A stretch of 64,000 nt of DNA from Lachnospiraceae bacterium (GCA_017416505.1 JAFQCI010000025.1:32412-96411), one strand, 5' to 3'; counted from the stretch's first letter, positions 18,516-27,180 are shown. Translations and numbers: made by a program. Notes: generated by a model from the letters alone, not told the origin.

Positions 18516-19379
18516 ATGGATATTCGATTTCCAAATCTGGGGTGGATATTTGAGAATGTGCCAGATGGTTTTACTATCTTTGGAATTGAAATAAAGTTAT
18601 ACGGGCTTATTATTTCTCTTGGATTTTTATTAGGTTATCTTAGTGCACATTATGAAGCAAAAAGAACAAAGCAGGATACAGAGTTATATTTAGATTATGT
18701 GACTTACATGGTAATACCTGCGATTATAGGTGCAAGATTATATTATGTGATTTTTGCCTTTGATAAATATAAGGATAATCTTTGGGAAATCTTTAATATA
18801 AGAGGCGGCGGTCTTGCTATTTATGGTGGTATTATTGCCTGCGTCATTACATTAATTGTACTTGCAAAGAAAAGAAAGCAAAATATGTTTCTTATGTCAG
18901 ATACCTGTGCCATGGGTTTGTTAATTGGACAAATTCTTGGAAGATGGGGGAATTTCTTTAACAGAGAAGCTTATGGCGGCTATACAGATTCTTTATTTGC
19001 CATGGCAATTCCTGTTCAGGATGCCCAGGTAGTCAATGAAGAACTTTTATCCCATTTGGTATATTTTGATGGGATTCCGTATATTCAGGTACATCCTACT
19101 TTTTTATATGAAAGTTTGTGGAATCTGGGTTTACTGATTCTTATCTTCTTCTATCGAAAACATAAGAAATTTCATGGCGAAATTACAGCCATTTATTTTT
19201 TGGGATATGGTATCGGTAGATTCTGGATTGAAAGTTTAAGACAGGACCAGTTGATTTTAGCAACCATAAATGGAGTGGCAATTCCTGTTTCCCAGCTGCT
19301 TGCAGCAATTATGGTTGTAGTATCTGTTGTATTTATAATTTACGGAAGAAAAAAGAAAAGAATTCAGCCTTGTGCTTAA
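18516..19379 (+). CDS. lgt: Prolipoprotein diacylglyceryl transferase
   Basis: Integral membrane enzyme of 287 residues that attaches diacylglycerol to the lipobox cysteine of prolipoproteins. The signature GRWGNFFNREAYG, the membrane helix pairs, RGGGLAIYGGI and the C-terminal YGIGRFWIESLRQDQ are typical. ATG 18516 is preferred to ATG 18504 because AAAGG at 18499-18503 would leave no space for the latter. The upstream 77 bases contain a small hairpin AACGAAAA/TTTTCGTT (18446-18465). At least two lipoprotein substrates are encoded in this window (21332, 57389). Confidence 0.95.
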   Translation: MDIRFPNLGWIFENVPDGFTIFGIEIKLYGLIISLGFLLGYLSAHYEAKRTKQDTELYLDYVTYMVIPAIIGARLYYVIFAFDKYKDNLWEIFNIRGGGLAIYGGIIACVITLIVLAKKRKQNMFLMSDTCAMGLLIGQILGRWGNFFNREAYGGYTDSLFAMAIPVQDAQVVNEELLSHLVYFDGIPYIQVHPTFLYESLWNLGLLILIFFYRKHKKFHGEITAIYFLGYGIGRFWIESLRQDQLILATINGVAIPVSQLLAAIMVVVSVVFIIYGRKKKRIQPCA

Positions 19380-19382
19380 ATT

Positions 19383-19416
19383 AAAGGGAGTGTCTGTTTT
19401 TTGGACATTCCCTTTT
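19383..19416 (+). terminator. Rho-independent terminator after lgt
   Basis: AAAGGGAGTGTC / GACATTCCCTTT, 12-bp stem with one G-U, 9-base loop, short T tail. It closes the yicC-to-lgt run. Confidence 0.88.
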
Positions 19417-19484
19417 GTAATATCTCTTGGAAAAAATACATATATTGTATGGATGTTTGTGTATTTTTATTTAACGGAGGAATT

Positions 19485-20378
19485 ATGCGTACTGACAATT
19501 ATGTAGTAAAATCTTTGGAGCTGCATTTATTTTTTTGCCGTATTATGAAAGAACATTCTTTGTTTTTAGAAGCTGGTTTTACCCCTGCCAATGCTTCTTG
19601 TTCAAATCAGTCTGAGGTTTACAAAAATGAATTTGAAAAAGTGTTATCTTTGGTAGTATCTTTAAGCAATGGGCTGGTGAGCCAGTCTGTATTGGCTTCA
19701 GGGGAAGTAGTAACAGAATTTACGTCACTGGCTGAAAGGCAAACAGAGCATTTTACCGGAATTTCCATAAATAACGAAATTACTGCAAGGCAATTACGAT
19801 TAAATCCTTGTTTTCGTCAATGCAGTTATACCAGGGAAACTTATCGGCAGGTACAACAGATAAATCAAAAGGTTTTAAAATTATTGGATGGATTGATTGC
19901 ATTCAAGGAAAGCATTTTAAAGAATGTTTTGTGTTGTGAAATGTTTACCATGAATTATCCTTTATTGATTGAGCATATTATTAGGGAAGCGAAATTGTAT
20001 CGGGAATATGTCTGTTGCCTTGAAAAAGAAGGTACCTTAACCAATGAGTCCATGCGAGAAGTAGAATGTTTTTGGAATCAGATTATGATGGAACACGCAT
20101 TGTTTATTCGTGGACTTTTAGACCCTTCTGAAGTAGAACTATTTGAAGCAGCAGATGGATTTGCTAAGGAATATTCGGCATTATTGGAACAGTGCCATTG
20201 TGCAAGAGAACAAATATTACCGAAGGATGCTCTGGAGGAAACTTTGAAATTCCGGGATTTTAAGGCGGCAGGAACACAAGGAATTGAGCAATGTAAAATT
20301 CGTTCGGTCATACTTCCATTGCTTGCAGACCATGTATTACGAGAAGCAAATCATCACATTCGTTTGTTGAAATCCTAA
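19485..20378 (+). CDS. DUF2935 family helical protein
   Basis: Protein of 297 residues built from two similar halves, each with paired acidic and histidine helices: EHSLFLEAGFTP near residue 22 and EHALFIRGLLDP near residue 203, plus LIEHIIREAKLYREY and LADHVLREANHHIRLL. The spaced Glu and His residues resemble a ferritin-like four-helix bundle binding a metal pair; that is an inference. Function of DUF2935 is unknown. ATG 19485 has CGGAGG ending four bases upstream; longer upstream starts run through the lgt terminator. Stands alone after the terminator. Confidence 0.85.
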   Translation: MRTDNYVVKSLELHLFFCRIMKEHSLFLEAGFTPANASCSNQSEVYKNEFEKVLSLVVSLSNGLVSQSVLASGEVVTEFTSLAERQTEHFTGISINNEITARQLRLNPCFRQCSYTRETYRQVQQINQKVLKLLDGLIAFKESILKNVLCCEMFTMNYPLLIEHIIREAKLYREYVCCLEKEGTLTNESMREVECFWNQIMMEHALFIRGLLDPSEVELFEAADGFAKEYSALLEQCHCAREQILPKDALEETLKFRDFKAAGTQGIEQCKIRSVILPLLADHVLREANHHIRLLKS

Positions 20379-20399
20379 CATAAATGCGAAGATTTTAGA

Positions 20400-20427
20400 T
20401 TGCAAGAGGAAGGGATTGTGATAAAAT
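20400..20427 (+). promoter_or_regulatory. Candidate sigma-A promoter of the XRE-cupin regulator
   Basis: TTGCAA (20400-20405), 16-base spacer, TAAAAT (20422-20427), 40 bases before the start codon. Confidence 0.55.
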
Positions 20428-20467
20428 AAAGAGGTACAAATGATAAAAATCTTTGGAGGGTGATAGA

Positions 20468-21019
20468 ATGGATTATTTAAATAATAATATCTCATTGAAT
20501 TTGAAAAAGATAAGATTAGGACGAGGTATGAGTCTGGACCAGGCAGCAGAACAGACAGGGGTCAGTAAAAGTATTCTAGGACAGATTGAGCGTGGAGAAG
20601 CGAACCCCACCATTGGTACGATTGGTAAAATTGTAAGTGGCTTAAGAGTAGAACTAAGTGATTTGGTAAAAAATCCGGGTGAAGAAATTTATCTGGTAAA
20701 GAAAGAAAATCTGGTCCCTACTAAGATAATGGATGGAAAATACAGGGTTTATACTTATTTTCCTTATGAGAAAAACCGGGATTTTGAAATATATATAATT
20801 GAAGTAGAACCAGAGGCAGAGTATGTTAGTGGCTCTCATGGTGAAAAAACCAAAGAGTATGTGTTGGTAAATGAAGGAACTTTAATGCTAAAACGTGAAG
20901 AGGAATCTTGCATTGTAAATAAGGGGGATGCCATTCGTTTTGATTCTGATGAGGAACATAGGTACATAAATGCCGGAGATACACTGTTGCAGATGGTATG
21001 TGTATTTTCTTATGTATAG
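20468..21019 (+). CDS. XRE-family transcriptional regulator with cupin sensor domain
   Basis: Protein of 183 residues. Residues about 8-65 are an XRE helix-turn-helix (LKKIRLGRGMSLDQAAEQTG, SKSILGQIERGEANPTIGTI). Residues about 100-183 form a cupin barrel (GSHGEKTKEYVLVNEGTL, GDAIRFDSDEEHRYINAG) which usually binds a small metabolite. Such regulators normally control adjacent transport or catabolic genes, so the ABC transporter and aminotransferase downstream are the natural targets. ATG 20468 follows GGAGGG at 20455-20460 with 7 bases spacing. Confidence 0.9.
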   Translation: MDYLNNNISLNLKKIRLGRGMSLDQAAEQTGVSKSILGQIERGEANPTIGTIGKIVSGLRVELSDLVKNPGEEIYLVKKENLVPTKIMDGKYRVYTYFPYEKNRDFEIYIIEVEPEAEYVSGSHGEKTKEYVLVNEGTLMLKREEESCIVNKGDAIRFDSDEEHRYINAGDTLLQMVCVFSYV

Positions 21020-21132
21020 TTATGCCGGTGAGTCAGATTTGGAACATAATTTTAAACTTGTACAATATAATGCACAAAAATCAAAGAATAAACTACAAAA
21101 ATGGTTAGAACACGAAAAAAGTGAAAAAGATA

Positions 21133-21161
21133 TTGACAATATAATGCACATCGGTTATACT
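21133..21161 (+). promoter_or_regulatory. Strong sigma-A promoter of the ABC transporter operon
   Basis: TTGACA (21133-21138), 17-base spacer, TATACT (21156-21161), close to consensus. Transcription would start near 21168 and must pass the hairpin terminator at 21227-21259 before the first gene at 21332. The 313 bases between the regulator and the transporter hold this promoter, a short possible leader peptide and the terminator. Confidence 0.8.
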
Positions 21162-21196
21162 CTATTCATACCTGTTGCAACAGAGTAAAATAGAAT

Positions 21197-21223
21197 ATGA
21201 ATATGAATATGAGTACAAGGTAA
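21197..21223 (+). CDS. Possible Met-rich leader peptide (8 codons)
   Basis: ATG AAT ATG AAT ATG AGT ACA AGG TAA encodes MNMNMSTR and stops three bases before the terminator stem. Position after a strong promoter and before a terminator is that of a leader peptide in an attenuator. There is no good Shine-Dalgarno (only AGAG about 11 bases upstream), and the repeated GAATAT could be a chance microrepeat, so this is tentative. Confidence 0.25.
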   Translation: MNMNMSTR

Positions 21224-21226
21224 ACA

Positions 21227-21259
21227 AAGGCGTTTTCTTAAAAAAGAAGCGCCTTTTTT
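21227..21259 (+). terminator. Terminator in the ABC-operon leader (possible attenuator)
   Basis: AAGGCGTTTTCTT pairs with AAGAAGCGCCTT around a short A-rich loop, followed by TTTT. Located between the strong promoter at 21133 and the substrate-binding protein gene. It either terminates the regulator transcript or attenuates the transporter operon. Confidence 0.8.
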
Positions 21260-21331
21260 CTTTTGGAAAAAAGGAACTTTAAAAGAAAGATGTCGTAAGA
21301 AAGTGGTACTTGTATAAGGAGGATGATTTTT

Positions 21332-22195
21332 ATGTTAAAGAAAAGATTATTAGGATTGGTTATGACAGGAGTTTTGGTATTAGGAACGCTTACGGGATGT
21401 GGGAAGTCTGAAAGCAAGAAGGATGATAATGTATTAAGAGTAGGAATGGAATGTGCCTATGCACCATTTAACTGGACCCAGGAAACAGAAGAAGTTGCCA
21501 ATGGTGATACGGCAGTAAAGATATACGGAAGTGATTATTATGCTTATGGTTACGATGTTATGATGGCGAAGAAACTGGCAGATGAAATGGGCATGGAACT
21601 GGAGATACATAAGGTAGAATGGGATTCCATCGGTATGGCAATGGATGCAGGGGAATATGACTGTATTATCGCCGGAATGGGAAAAACGGCACAAAGAGAG
21701 CAGTCTTATGCCTTTACAGAACCATATTATTATAGAGATAACTGTATTGTAGTTAAGAAGGGCAGTGAACTTGAAAATGTTACCGGTTTATCTCAGTTGG
21801 CAGGAAAAAATGTAGTAACTACCACACAGCTTAGTACCGGTTGGGTAAACATTTTAGACCAGATTCCGGATGCTGAGTTTGGTTCCAATTATGCAACTAC
21901 AGCAGAATGTTTTATGGCAGTAAGCAATGGTGTAGCAAATGTTGCCGTTATCGATGTGCCTACAGCAGAATCTGCAGCGATGACCAATGATGATTTAGTA
22001 GTTATTATATTAGATGAAGAGGATGGCTTCGTTGGTGATGAAGAAATGACCAATGTATGTATCGCAACTAGAAAAGATGATACAGAATTAAGAGATAAAA
22101 TTCAGGAAGCTATGGATAATTTAGGCTGGAATGACAAGGCAGAAATGGATGAAATGATGGAAGAAGCAATGAAACTTCAACCAGCAGCAAATTAG
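21332..22195 (+). CDS. Amino-acid ABC transporter substrate-binding lipoprotein
   Basis: Family 3 solute-binding protein of 287 residues. Lipoprotein signal peptide with lipobox LTGC (Cys about residue 24), so it is diacylated by Lgt and tethered outside the membrane. The family core LRVGMECAYAPFNW, YGYDVMMAKKLADEMGMELEI, GEYDCIIAGMGKTAQREQ and FTEPYYYRDN is conserved; the ligand is a polar amino acid, not determined by sequence. ATG 21332 has AAGGAGGA at 21317-21323, eight bases upstream; ATG 21323 overlaps that SD. It is followed by permease and ATPase genes. Confidence 0.93.
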   Translation: MLKKRLLGLVMTGVLVLGTLTGCGKSESKKDDNVLRVGMECAYAPFNWTQETEEVANGDTAVKIYGSDYYAYGYDVMMAKKLADEMGMELEIHKVEWDSIGMAMDAGEYDCIIAGMGKTAQREQSYAFTEPYYYRDNCIVVKKGSELENVTGLSQLAGKNVVTTTQLSTGWVNILDQIPDAEFGSNYATTAECFMAVSNGVANVAVIDVPTAESAAMTNDDLVVIILDEEDGFVGDEEMTNVCIATRKDDTELRDKIQEAMDNLGWNDKAEMDEMMEEAMKLQPAAN

Positions 22196-22217
22196 ATGAA
22201 AAAGTAAGGTTTGTGTT

Positions 22218-22283
22218 GAGAACGTCGCAAAGATACCTTTACTGTACATATAATTTTGGTACATTCTAAAATGAAACGTTCTC
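22218..22283 (+). repeat. Intergenic inverted repeat before the permease
   Basis: GAGAACGT (22218-22225) and ACGTTCTC (22276-22283) are perfect arms; inside them TGTAC (22243-22247) and GTACA (22259-22263) form a second stem. The structure ends six bases before the permease Shine-Dalgarno GGAGG. In ABC operons, hairpins after the binding-protein gene usually stabilise its mRNA and lower expression of the permease. Confidence 0.55.
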
Positions 22284-22298
22284 AGAATGGAGGATAAT

Positions 22299-23072
22299 AT
22301 GTTAGCGAATATTGTTTTAGATGCTACTCCGACCAATACCTTTGAATGGATGGCGTTTTTGGCGGATAAATATTCTAATCTGTTCATAGAGGGAACGAAA
22401 CTTACACTTTATGTAGCGGTAATAGGAACGATTATAGGTTTTATTTTAGGATATGTTTTAGGAATTATCGAAGATATTAAGATTCAAAAAGGTGACAATA
22501 TTGTAAAAGTAATCTTAGTAAAGGTATTAAAGTGTCTGGCTAAGATTTATGTGGAAATTTTTAGGGATACTCCAATGATTGTGCAGGCCATGGTAGTCTT
22601 TTATGGACTTAGGCAGGCGGGTTCCCAGATTGAACCTATGGCAGCAGGTATTTTAGTTACCGTATTAAATACCGGTGCTTATATGTCAGAAACCGTAAGA
22701 GCCGGTATTAATTCCATTGACCCGGGACAAAAGGAAGGTGCATTGGCATTAGGAATGTCTCCAATGTCAGCTATGTTTCATATTATTTTGCCACAGGCAA
22801 TTAAAAATATCATTCCGGAAATGTCCAATTTGTTCCTTACGAATTTAAAAATGACTTCGGTTCTTAATGTAATCGGAGTACATGAGTTATTTATGATGGC
22901 TAAGACAGCAGGTGGAACTTATTATAAATACTATGAATCCTATTTGGTAATTGCGATTATTTATTTTGTAATGTGTTATGTGTTTAACCGTATTTTCCTT
23001 TTCATCGAAAAGAAGGCGAATGGAAAGAAAGATTACGCATTGGCAGTTGAGTATATGGAAGATGCACAGTAA
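22299..23072 (+). CDS. Amino-acid ABC transporter permease
   Basis: Membrane subunit of 257 residues of the HisM/GlnP type. Several membrane helices are evident (TLYVAVIGTIIGFILGYVLG; AAGILVTVLNTGAYM; YLVIAIIYFVMCYVF). The EAA loop that contacts the ATPase reads SIDPGQKEGALALGMSPMSA. ATG 22299 has GGAGG at 22289-22293; the upstream ATG 22287 overlaps it. Works with the lipoprotein at 21332 and the ATPase at 23087. Confidence 0.93.
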   Translation: MLANIVLDATPTNTFEWMAFLADKYSNLFIEGTKLTLYVAVIGTIIGFILGYVLGIIEDIKIQKGDNIVKVILVKVLKCLAKIYVEIFRDTPMIVQAMVVFYGLRQAGSQIEPMAAGILVTVLNTGAYMSETVRAGINSIDPGQKEGALALGMSPMSAMFHIILPQAIKNIIPEMSNLFLTNLKMTSVLNVIGVHELFMMAKTAGGTYYKYYESYLVIAIIYFVMCYVFNRIFLFIEKKANGKKDYALAVEYMEDAQ

Positions 23073-23086
23073 GGAGGGAAGATTAG

Positions 23087-23827
23087 ATGGAAGAGAATGT
23101 AATTGAAATCAAAGATTTAAGTAAAACCTTCGGAGAACATCAGGTTTTAAGAAAGATTGATTTTTCTGTAAAAAAGGGAGAGGTAATCTGTATTTTAGGT
23201 TCTTCCGGTTCCGGAAAATCTACACTTCTTCGCTGTGTGAATAAATTGGAGAAACAGACCACAGGTAAGGTTTTGTTTCATGGAAAAGAAGTAAGGGATG
23301 TACAAAGGGAAGTAAATGAATATCGTTCTAAAGTAGGTATGGTATTTCAATCCTTTAATTTATTTAATAATATGACAGTGCTGAAGAATTGTATGGAAGG
23401 AACCAGAAAGGTGCTGCATATTTCGAAGGCAGAAGCCTTTGACAGAGCCATCACGAATCTGAAGTCCGTAGGAATGGCACAATATATCAATGCCTATCCT
23501 TCCCAGCTTTCCGGTGGTCAAAAACAAAGGGTAGCAATAGCAAGGGGTCTTTGCATGAATCCGGAGGTTATTTTATTTGATGAGCCTACCAGTGCCCTTG
23601 ACCCGGAAATGGTAGGAGAAGTTTTAAATGTAATGAAAAAACTTGCACAAACCGGACTTACCATGTTAATTGTAACCCATGAAATGGATTTTGCCAGAGA
23701 TGTATCAAGCAGAATATTGTTTATGGATAAGGGATATGTGATTGAGGACCTTCCACCGGAACAATTCTTTACTAATCCTACAAATGCAAGAACAAAAGAA
23801 TTTTTAAGCCGTTTCATGGAAAGATAG
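23087..23827 (+). CDS. Amino-acid ABC transporter ATP-binding protein
   Basis: ABC ATPase of 246 residues of the polar amino-acid (GlnQ/HisP) class. Walker [15 protein letters not shown]-loop VFQSFNLF, signature [15 protein letters not shown], Walker [17 protein letters not shown] and switch His [12 protein letters not shown] are complete. GGAGG precedes ATG 23087. It closes the three-gene transporter; the next gene starts 12 bases after its stop, so transcription probably continues. Confidence 0.95.
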   Translation: MEENVIEIKDLSKTFGEHQVLRKIDFSVKKGEVICILGSSGSGKSTLLRCVNKLEKQTTGKVLFHGKEVRDVQREVNEYRSKVGMVFQSFNLFNNMTVLKNCMEGTRKVLHISKAEAFDRAITNLKSVGMAQYINAYPSQLSGGQKQRVAIARGLCMNPEVILFDEPTSALDPEMVGEVLNVMKKLAQTGLTMLIVTHEMDFARDVSSRILFMDKGYVIEDLPPEQFFTNPTNARTKEFLSRFMER

Positions 23828-23839
23828 AGGAGGGATAAA

Positions 23840-24481
23840 ATGGGTAATTATGTAGTAACATTTGCGAGAGGTTTTGGTTCGGGAGGTAAGGAAATTGCAT
23901 CAAAACTTGCAAAAGAACTGGGAATACATTGTTATGAAAACAGAATTCTTACACTTGCATCCCAATTAAGTGGTCTGGATGAAAACTTATTTAATGAGGT
24001 AAACGAAAAAATTCGTTCCACTGCGGGATTTTCCAGTTTTTTAAAGGGACTTCCACGTTCCAGACAGTACATATCAAGAAATGAAAAATTTGTTTCGGAT
24101 GACACTTTGTTTGAATACCAAAGGCAGATTATTGAAAATTTGGCAGATACGGAATCCTGCGTGATTGTAGGTAAATGTGCAGACTATATTTTACGGGGCA
24201 GGGAAAATGTCATTAGTGTATATGTGGAGGCACCGAGGGATTTTTGTTTAAAGAGAACCATGGAACATATGCACGTGAGTAAGGAGGTAGCAGAGGCTAC
24301 CATTAAGCAGACCGACCAGTATCGGGCAGATTATTACAAATATTATACTCATGGAAACTATTGGACCAATCCGGTAAACTATGACCTTACTTTAAACAGC
24401 GAAAAAGTCGGAATTGAGAATTGCGTTAAGTTGTTAAAAGAATATCTGAAAATTAGAAATTTGATTGATACGGAGGAATAA
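23840..24481 (+). CDS. Cytidylate-kinase-like family protein
   Basis: P-loop kinase-like protein of 213 residues (AAA_33/Cytidylate_kin2 type). The N-terminus VTFARGFGSGGKEIASKLAKEL has a Walker-A-like GFGSGGKEIA; CVIVGKCADYILRGRENVISVYV and the C-terminal helices follow the family. This family is frequent in Clostridia and its true substrate is unknown; it is not the canonical cmk. It lies within the transporter-aminotransferase unit, with a five-base gap before the aminotransferase start, which suggests a role tied to that metabolism. Confidence 0.85.
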   Translation: MGNYVVTFARGFGSGGKEIASKLAKELGIHCYENRILTLASQLSGLDENLFNEVNEKIRSTAGFSSFLKGLPRSRQYISRNEKFVSDDTLFEYQRQIIENLADTESCVIVGKCADYILRGRENVISVYVEAPRDFCLKRTMEHMHVSKEVAEATIKQTDQYRADYYKYYTHGNYWTNPVNYDLTLNSEKVGIENCVKLLKEYLKIRNLIDTEE

Positions 24482-24485
24482 AACT

Positions 24486-25703
24486 ATGAAATTAAAGGAT
24501 ACAGGACTTACAGAACAGGAAATAAAAGATTTAGCGAAAAAATATATGATTGAAACCTATGAGAGATATGATTTTGTAGCAGAAACAGCCAAAGACCAAT
24601 ATATTTATGGGGCAGACGGAACAGCTTATCTTGATTTTTATGCCGGAATTGCGGTAAACAATGCAGGTAACTGTAATGAAAAGATTGTTGCAGCAGTAAA
24701 AGAGCAATGCGAAGAACTGATGCAGACCTTTAATTATCCATATACGATTCCACAGGCATTGCTTGCAGAAAAAGTTTGTACCACTATTGGAATGGATAAG
24801 ATTTTTTATCAGAATTCCGGTGCAGAGGCAAATGAGGCAATGATAAAGATGGCAAGAAAATATGGGGTAGAAAAATATGGACCTCATAAATATAATATTG
24901 TAACTGCAAAAATGTCCTTCCATGGAAGAACCTTCGGTGCCATGAGTGCTACAGGTCAGCCACATAATTCCTGTCAGATTGGATTTGGTGATATGACTCC
25001 GGGATTTACCTATGCAGATTATAATGACTTGGAATCTTTTAAAGCAGCAGTAAATGAAAATACCATTGCCATTATGGTAGAACCGGTACAAGGAGAAGGT
25101 GGTGTAAATCCTGCTACCAAAGAATTTTTAGTAGGTCTTAGAGAACTTTGTGATGAAAAAGGACTTTTATTACTTTTGGATGAGGTGCAGACAGGATGGT
25201 GCAGAACCGGTGCGGTAATGAGTTATATGAATTATGGCATTAAGCCGGACATTGTATCTATGGCTAAGGCACTTGGTGGAGGTATGCCAATCGGTGCAAT
25301 TTGTGCCACAGAGGAAGTGGCAAAGGCATTTACTCCAGGTTCTCATGGTACTACCTTCGGTGGACATCCGGTTTGTTGTGCGGCAGCTCTTGCTGAAGTG
25401 AAGGAACTTTTGGATAGAAATTGCGCAAAGAATGCGAAGGAAATGGGAGATTATTTCTGTGAAAAATTAAAGACTTTACCACATGTAAAGGATGTGCGTC
25501 ATCAGGGTCTTTTAGTAGGTGTAGAATTTGATGAAACCATAAACAGTGTTGATGTAAAGCACGAATGTTTACATAGAAAACTTCTTTTAACGGCAATTGG
25601 ACAGAGTGTAATCCGTATGGTTCCACCACTGATTATTACAAAAGAAGATTGTGACAAGGCATTTGAAATTATCAAAGAATCAGTAGTGGCATTAGCAAAG
25701 TAA
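24486..25703 (+). CDS. Class III PLP-dependent aminotransferase (ArgD-like)
   Basis: Aminotransferase of 405 residues. PLP-binding Lys lies in SMAKALGGGMPIGA near residue 262; other motifs are FYQNSGAEANEAMIKMARKY, MSFHGRTFGAMSATGQ and LLLDEVQTGWCRTG. The family includes acetylornithine, ornithine and 4-aminobutyrate transaminases; it is closest in type to acetylornithine transaminase but no arg gene is nearby, so a catabolic role on the imported amino acid is equally possible. ATG 24486 follows GGAGG at 24472-24476, which lies in the end of the preceding gene. Confidence 0.9.
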   Translation: MKLKDTGLTEQEIKDLAKKYMIETYERYDFVAETAKDQYIYGADGTAYLDFYAGIAVNNAGNCNEKIVAAVKEQCEELMQTFNYPYTIPQALLAEKVCTTIGMDKIFYQNSGAEANEAMIKMARKYGVEKYGPHKYNIVTAKMSFHGRTFGAMSATGQPHNSCQIGFGDMTPGFTYADYNDLESFKAAVNENTIAIMVEPVQGEGGVNPATKEFLVGLRELCDEKGLLLLLDEVQTGWCRTGAVMSYMNYGIKPDIVSMAKALGGGMPIGAICATEEVAKAFTPGSHGTTFGGHPVCCAAALAEVKELLDRNCAKNAKEMGDYFCEKLKTLPHVKDVRHQGLLVGVEFDETINSVDVKHECLHRKLLLTAIGQSVIRMVPPLIITKEDCDKAFEIIKESVVALAK

Positions 25704-25712
25704 GGGAAAAAA

Positions 25713-25775
25713 GTAACTGTTCATGAGTGACAGTTACGACAAAAGGCACGATGGAATATTTCTATCGTGCTGTTT
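25713..25775 (+). terminator. Two tandem hairpins ending the transporter operon
   Basis: GTAACTGT (25713-25720) / ACAGTTAC (25730-25737), then GCACGATGGA (25746-25755) / TCTATCGTGC (25761-25770) followed by TGTTT. The T tract is weak, so termination may be partial and the dehydrogenase could be partly co-transcribed. Confidence 0.55.
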
Positions 25776-25808
25776 GGATATCAGATAAAAACGATATGGA
25801 GGTGCAAA

Positions 25809-26939
25809 ATGAAATTTAATTATCATCTTCCTGTTAATCTTATTTTTGGCAGGGGAAGAATCGCAGAAGTTGGAACCATAGCATCTGGCTATGGAAAGAA
25901 AGCATTGATTGTAACCGGTAAGAACAGTACTAAAAAAACAGGATTACTGGATAAAGTAATCTTTTATCTGAAAGAAGCCGGTATGGAGAGTGCTGTTTTT
26001 GATAAAGTGAGCCAGAATCCCTTGACAACTACGGCAATGGAAGGGGTAGAAGTTGCTAAAAACAAGGGATGTGACGTAATCATTGGACTTGGTGGAGGCA
26101 GCATTATGGATTGTGCCAAAGCCATAGCGTTTATGTGTAGTAATACAGGGGATTTAAATGATTATATTTTTAATAAGATTGTGGGGACCAATTCTCTTCC
26201 TTTGGTGCTGATTCCTACTACTTGTGGAACGGGAAGTGAAGGAAATGGTTTTGCAGTTTTAACGAATCCGGAAAATGGAGATAAAAAATCATTACGAAGC
26301 AATGCGATTATCGCCAAAGCATCCATTATCGATTCTGAATTAATGCAGACCATGCCGAAGGGAATATTGGCTTCTGTAGGTTTTGATGCACTTTGTCATT
26401 CTATGGAGGCATATGTATCAAAGATTTCACAACCACTTTCGGATAATATGTGTGTGGAGGCAATTCGCCTGATTGGAGAAAATCTGATAGAAGTATACGA
26501 AGGGTCAGAAGATGAGAAGGCATGGGATGCGGTAACATGGGCAAGTACCATAGGGGGAATGGTAATTCATACTGCCGGAGTCGCCCTGCCACATGGTATG
26601 GAGCATCCGGCAAGCGGGCTTAAGGATATTGTTCATGGAAGAGGTTTGGCAGCACTGACCCCTGTTATTACGGATGTCAGTTGTATGGGAAATAAAGAGA
26701 AATATTCCAGAATATCTAGGTTATTAGGGGGTGCTTCAGTAGTGGATTGTGGAGATTCTATCAGAAGACTTCTTGAAAAATTAAATCTTCTTACGAATTT
26801 GTCTTCTCAGGGAATTTCTGCGGAGGACATTCCTTGGATGACAGAAAATTGTTTTAAAGTGTCAGCGGCAAGCATTGCTAATCATCCTGTTACTTTTGGA
26901 TATGAAGAAATTAGTAAATTGTATGAAAAAGCAATTTAG
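25809..26939 (+). CDS. Iron-containing alcohol dehydrogenase
   Basis: Group III dehydrogenase of 376 residues. Nucleotide-binding GLGGGSIMDCAKAIA near residue 97; metal ligands Asp and His in DALCHSMEAY, GMEHPASG and DIVHGRGLAAL. The family reduces short aldehydes or butyraldehyde with NAD(P)H; the exact substrate is not determined. ATG 25809 was chosen with GGAGGT at 25798-25803. It stands between the transporter operon and the dcw cluster, with a strong terminator 94 bases after its stop. Confidence 0.92.
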   Translation: MKFNYHLPVNLIFGRGRIAEVGTIASGYGKKALIVTGKNSTKKTGLLDKVIFYLKEAGMESAVFDKVSQNPLTTTAMEGVEVAKNKGCDVIIGLGGGSIMDCAKAIAFMCSNTGDLNDYIFNKIVGTNSLPLVLIPTTCGTGSEGNGFAVLTNPENGDKKSLRSNAIIAKASIIDSELMQTMPKGILASVGFDALCHSMEAYVSKISQPLSDNMCVEAIRLIGENLIEVYEGSEDEKAWDAVTWASTIGGMVIHTAGVALPHGMEHPASGLKDIVHGRGLAALTPVITDVSCMGNKEKYSRISRLLGGASVVDCGDSIRRLLEKLNLLTNLSSQGISAEDIPWMTENCFKVSAASIANHPVTFGYEEISKLYEKAI

Positions 26940-27032
26940 AAAACAATGTTGTATGGTGAAAATGCACAATACAAGATATAGATGAGAAATATAAAAAACG
27001 AACTGCATATTGTTGTATATTCAAAAAATAAG

Positions 27033-27063
27033 AAAAAGAACCATAAAATATGGTTCTTTTTTT
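27033..27063 (+). terminator. Rho-independent terminator after the dehydrogenase
   Basis: AAAAAGAACCATA / TATGGTTCTTTTT, 12-13 bp stem, three-base loop AAA, long T run. The 339 bases between 26939 and mraZ hold this terminator, the dcw promoter and the MraZ boxes. Confidence 0.92.
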
Positions 27064-27151
27064 CGTTTTATGGGGAAAAAGGGAACAAAATTTTTGTTAA
27101 AAAATTCTTTTCATTATTCAAAAAATGGCTAATTAAGGTAACTATTTTGGG

Positions 27152-27180
27152 TTGCAAAAATGAACGTTTTAGTATAAAAT
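27152..27180 (+). promoter_or_regulatory. Sigma-A promoter of the division/cell-wall cluster
   Basis: TTGCAA (27152-27157), 17-base spacer, TAAAAT (27175-27180). It lies directly upstream of the MraZ box array, so bound MraZ would sit in the transcribed leader. Confidence 0.75.

Noticed and set aside
20970..21188. 72-residue open frame overlapping the end of the XRE-cupin gene
   Set aside because: Out of frame with the regulator, no ribosome-binding site, no protein-like composition, and it runs over the transporter promoter.
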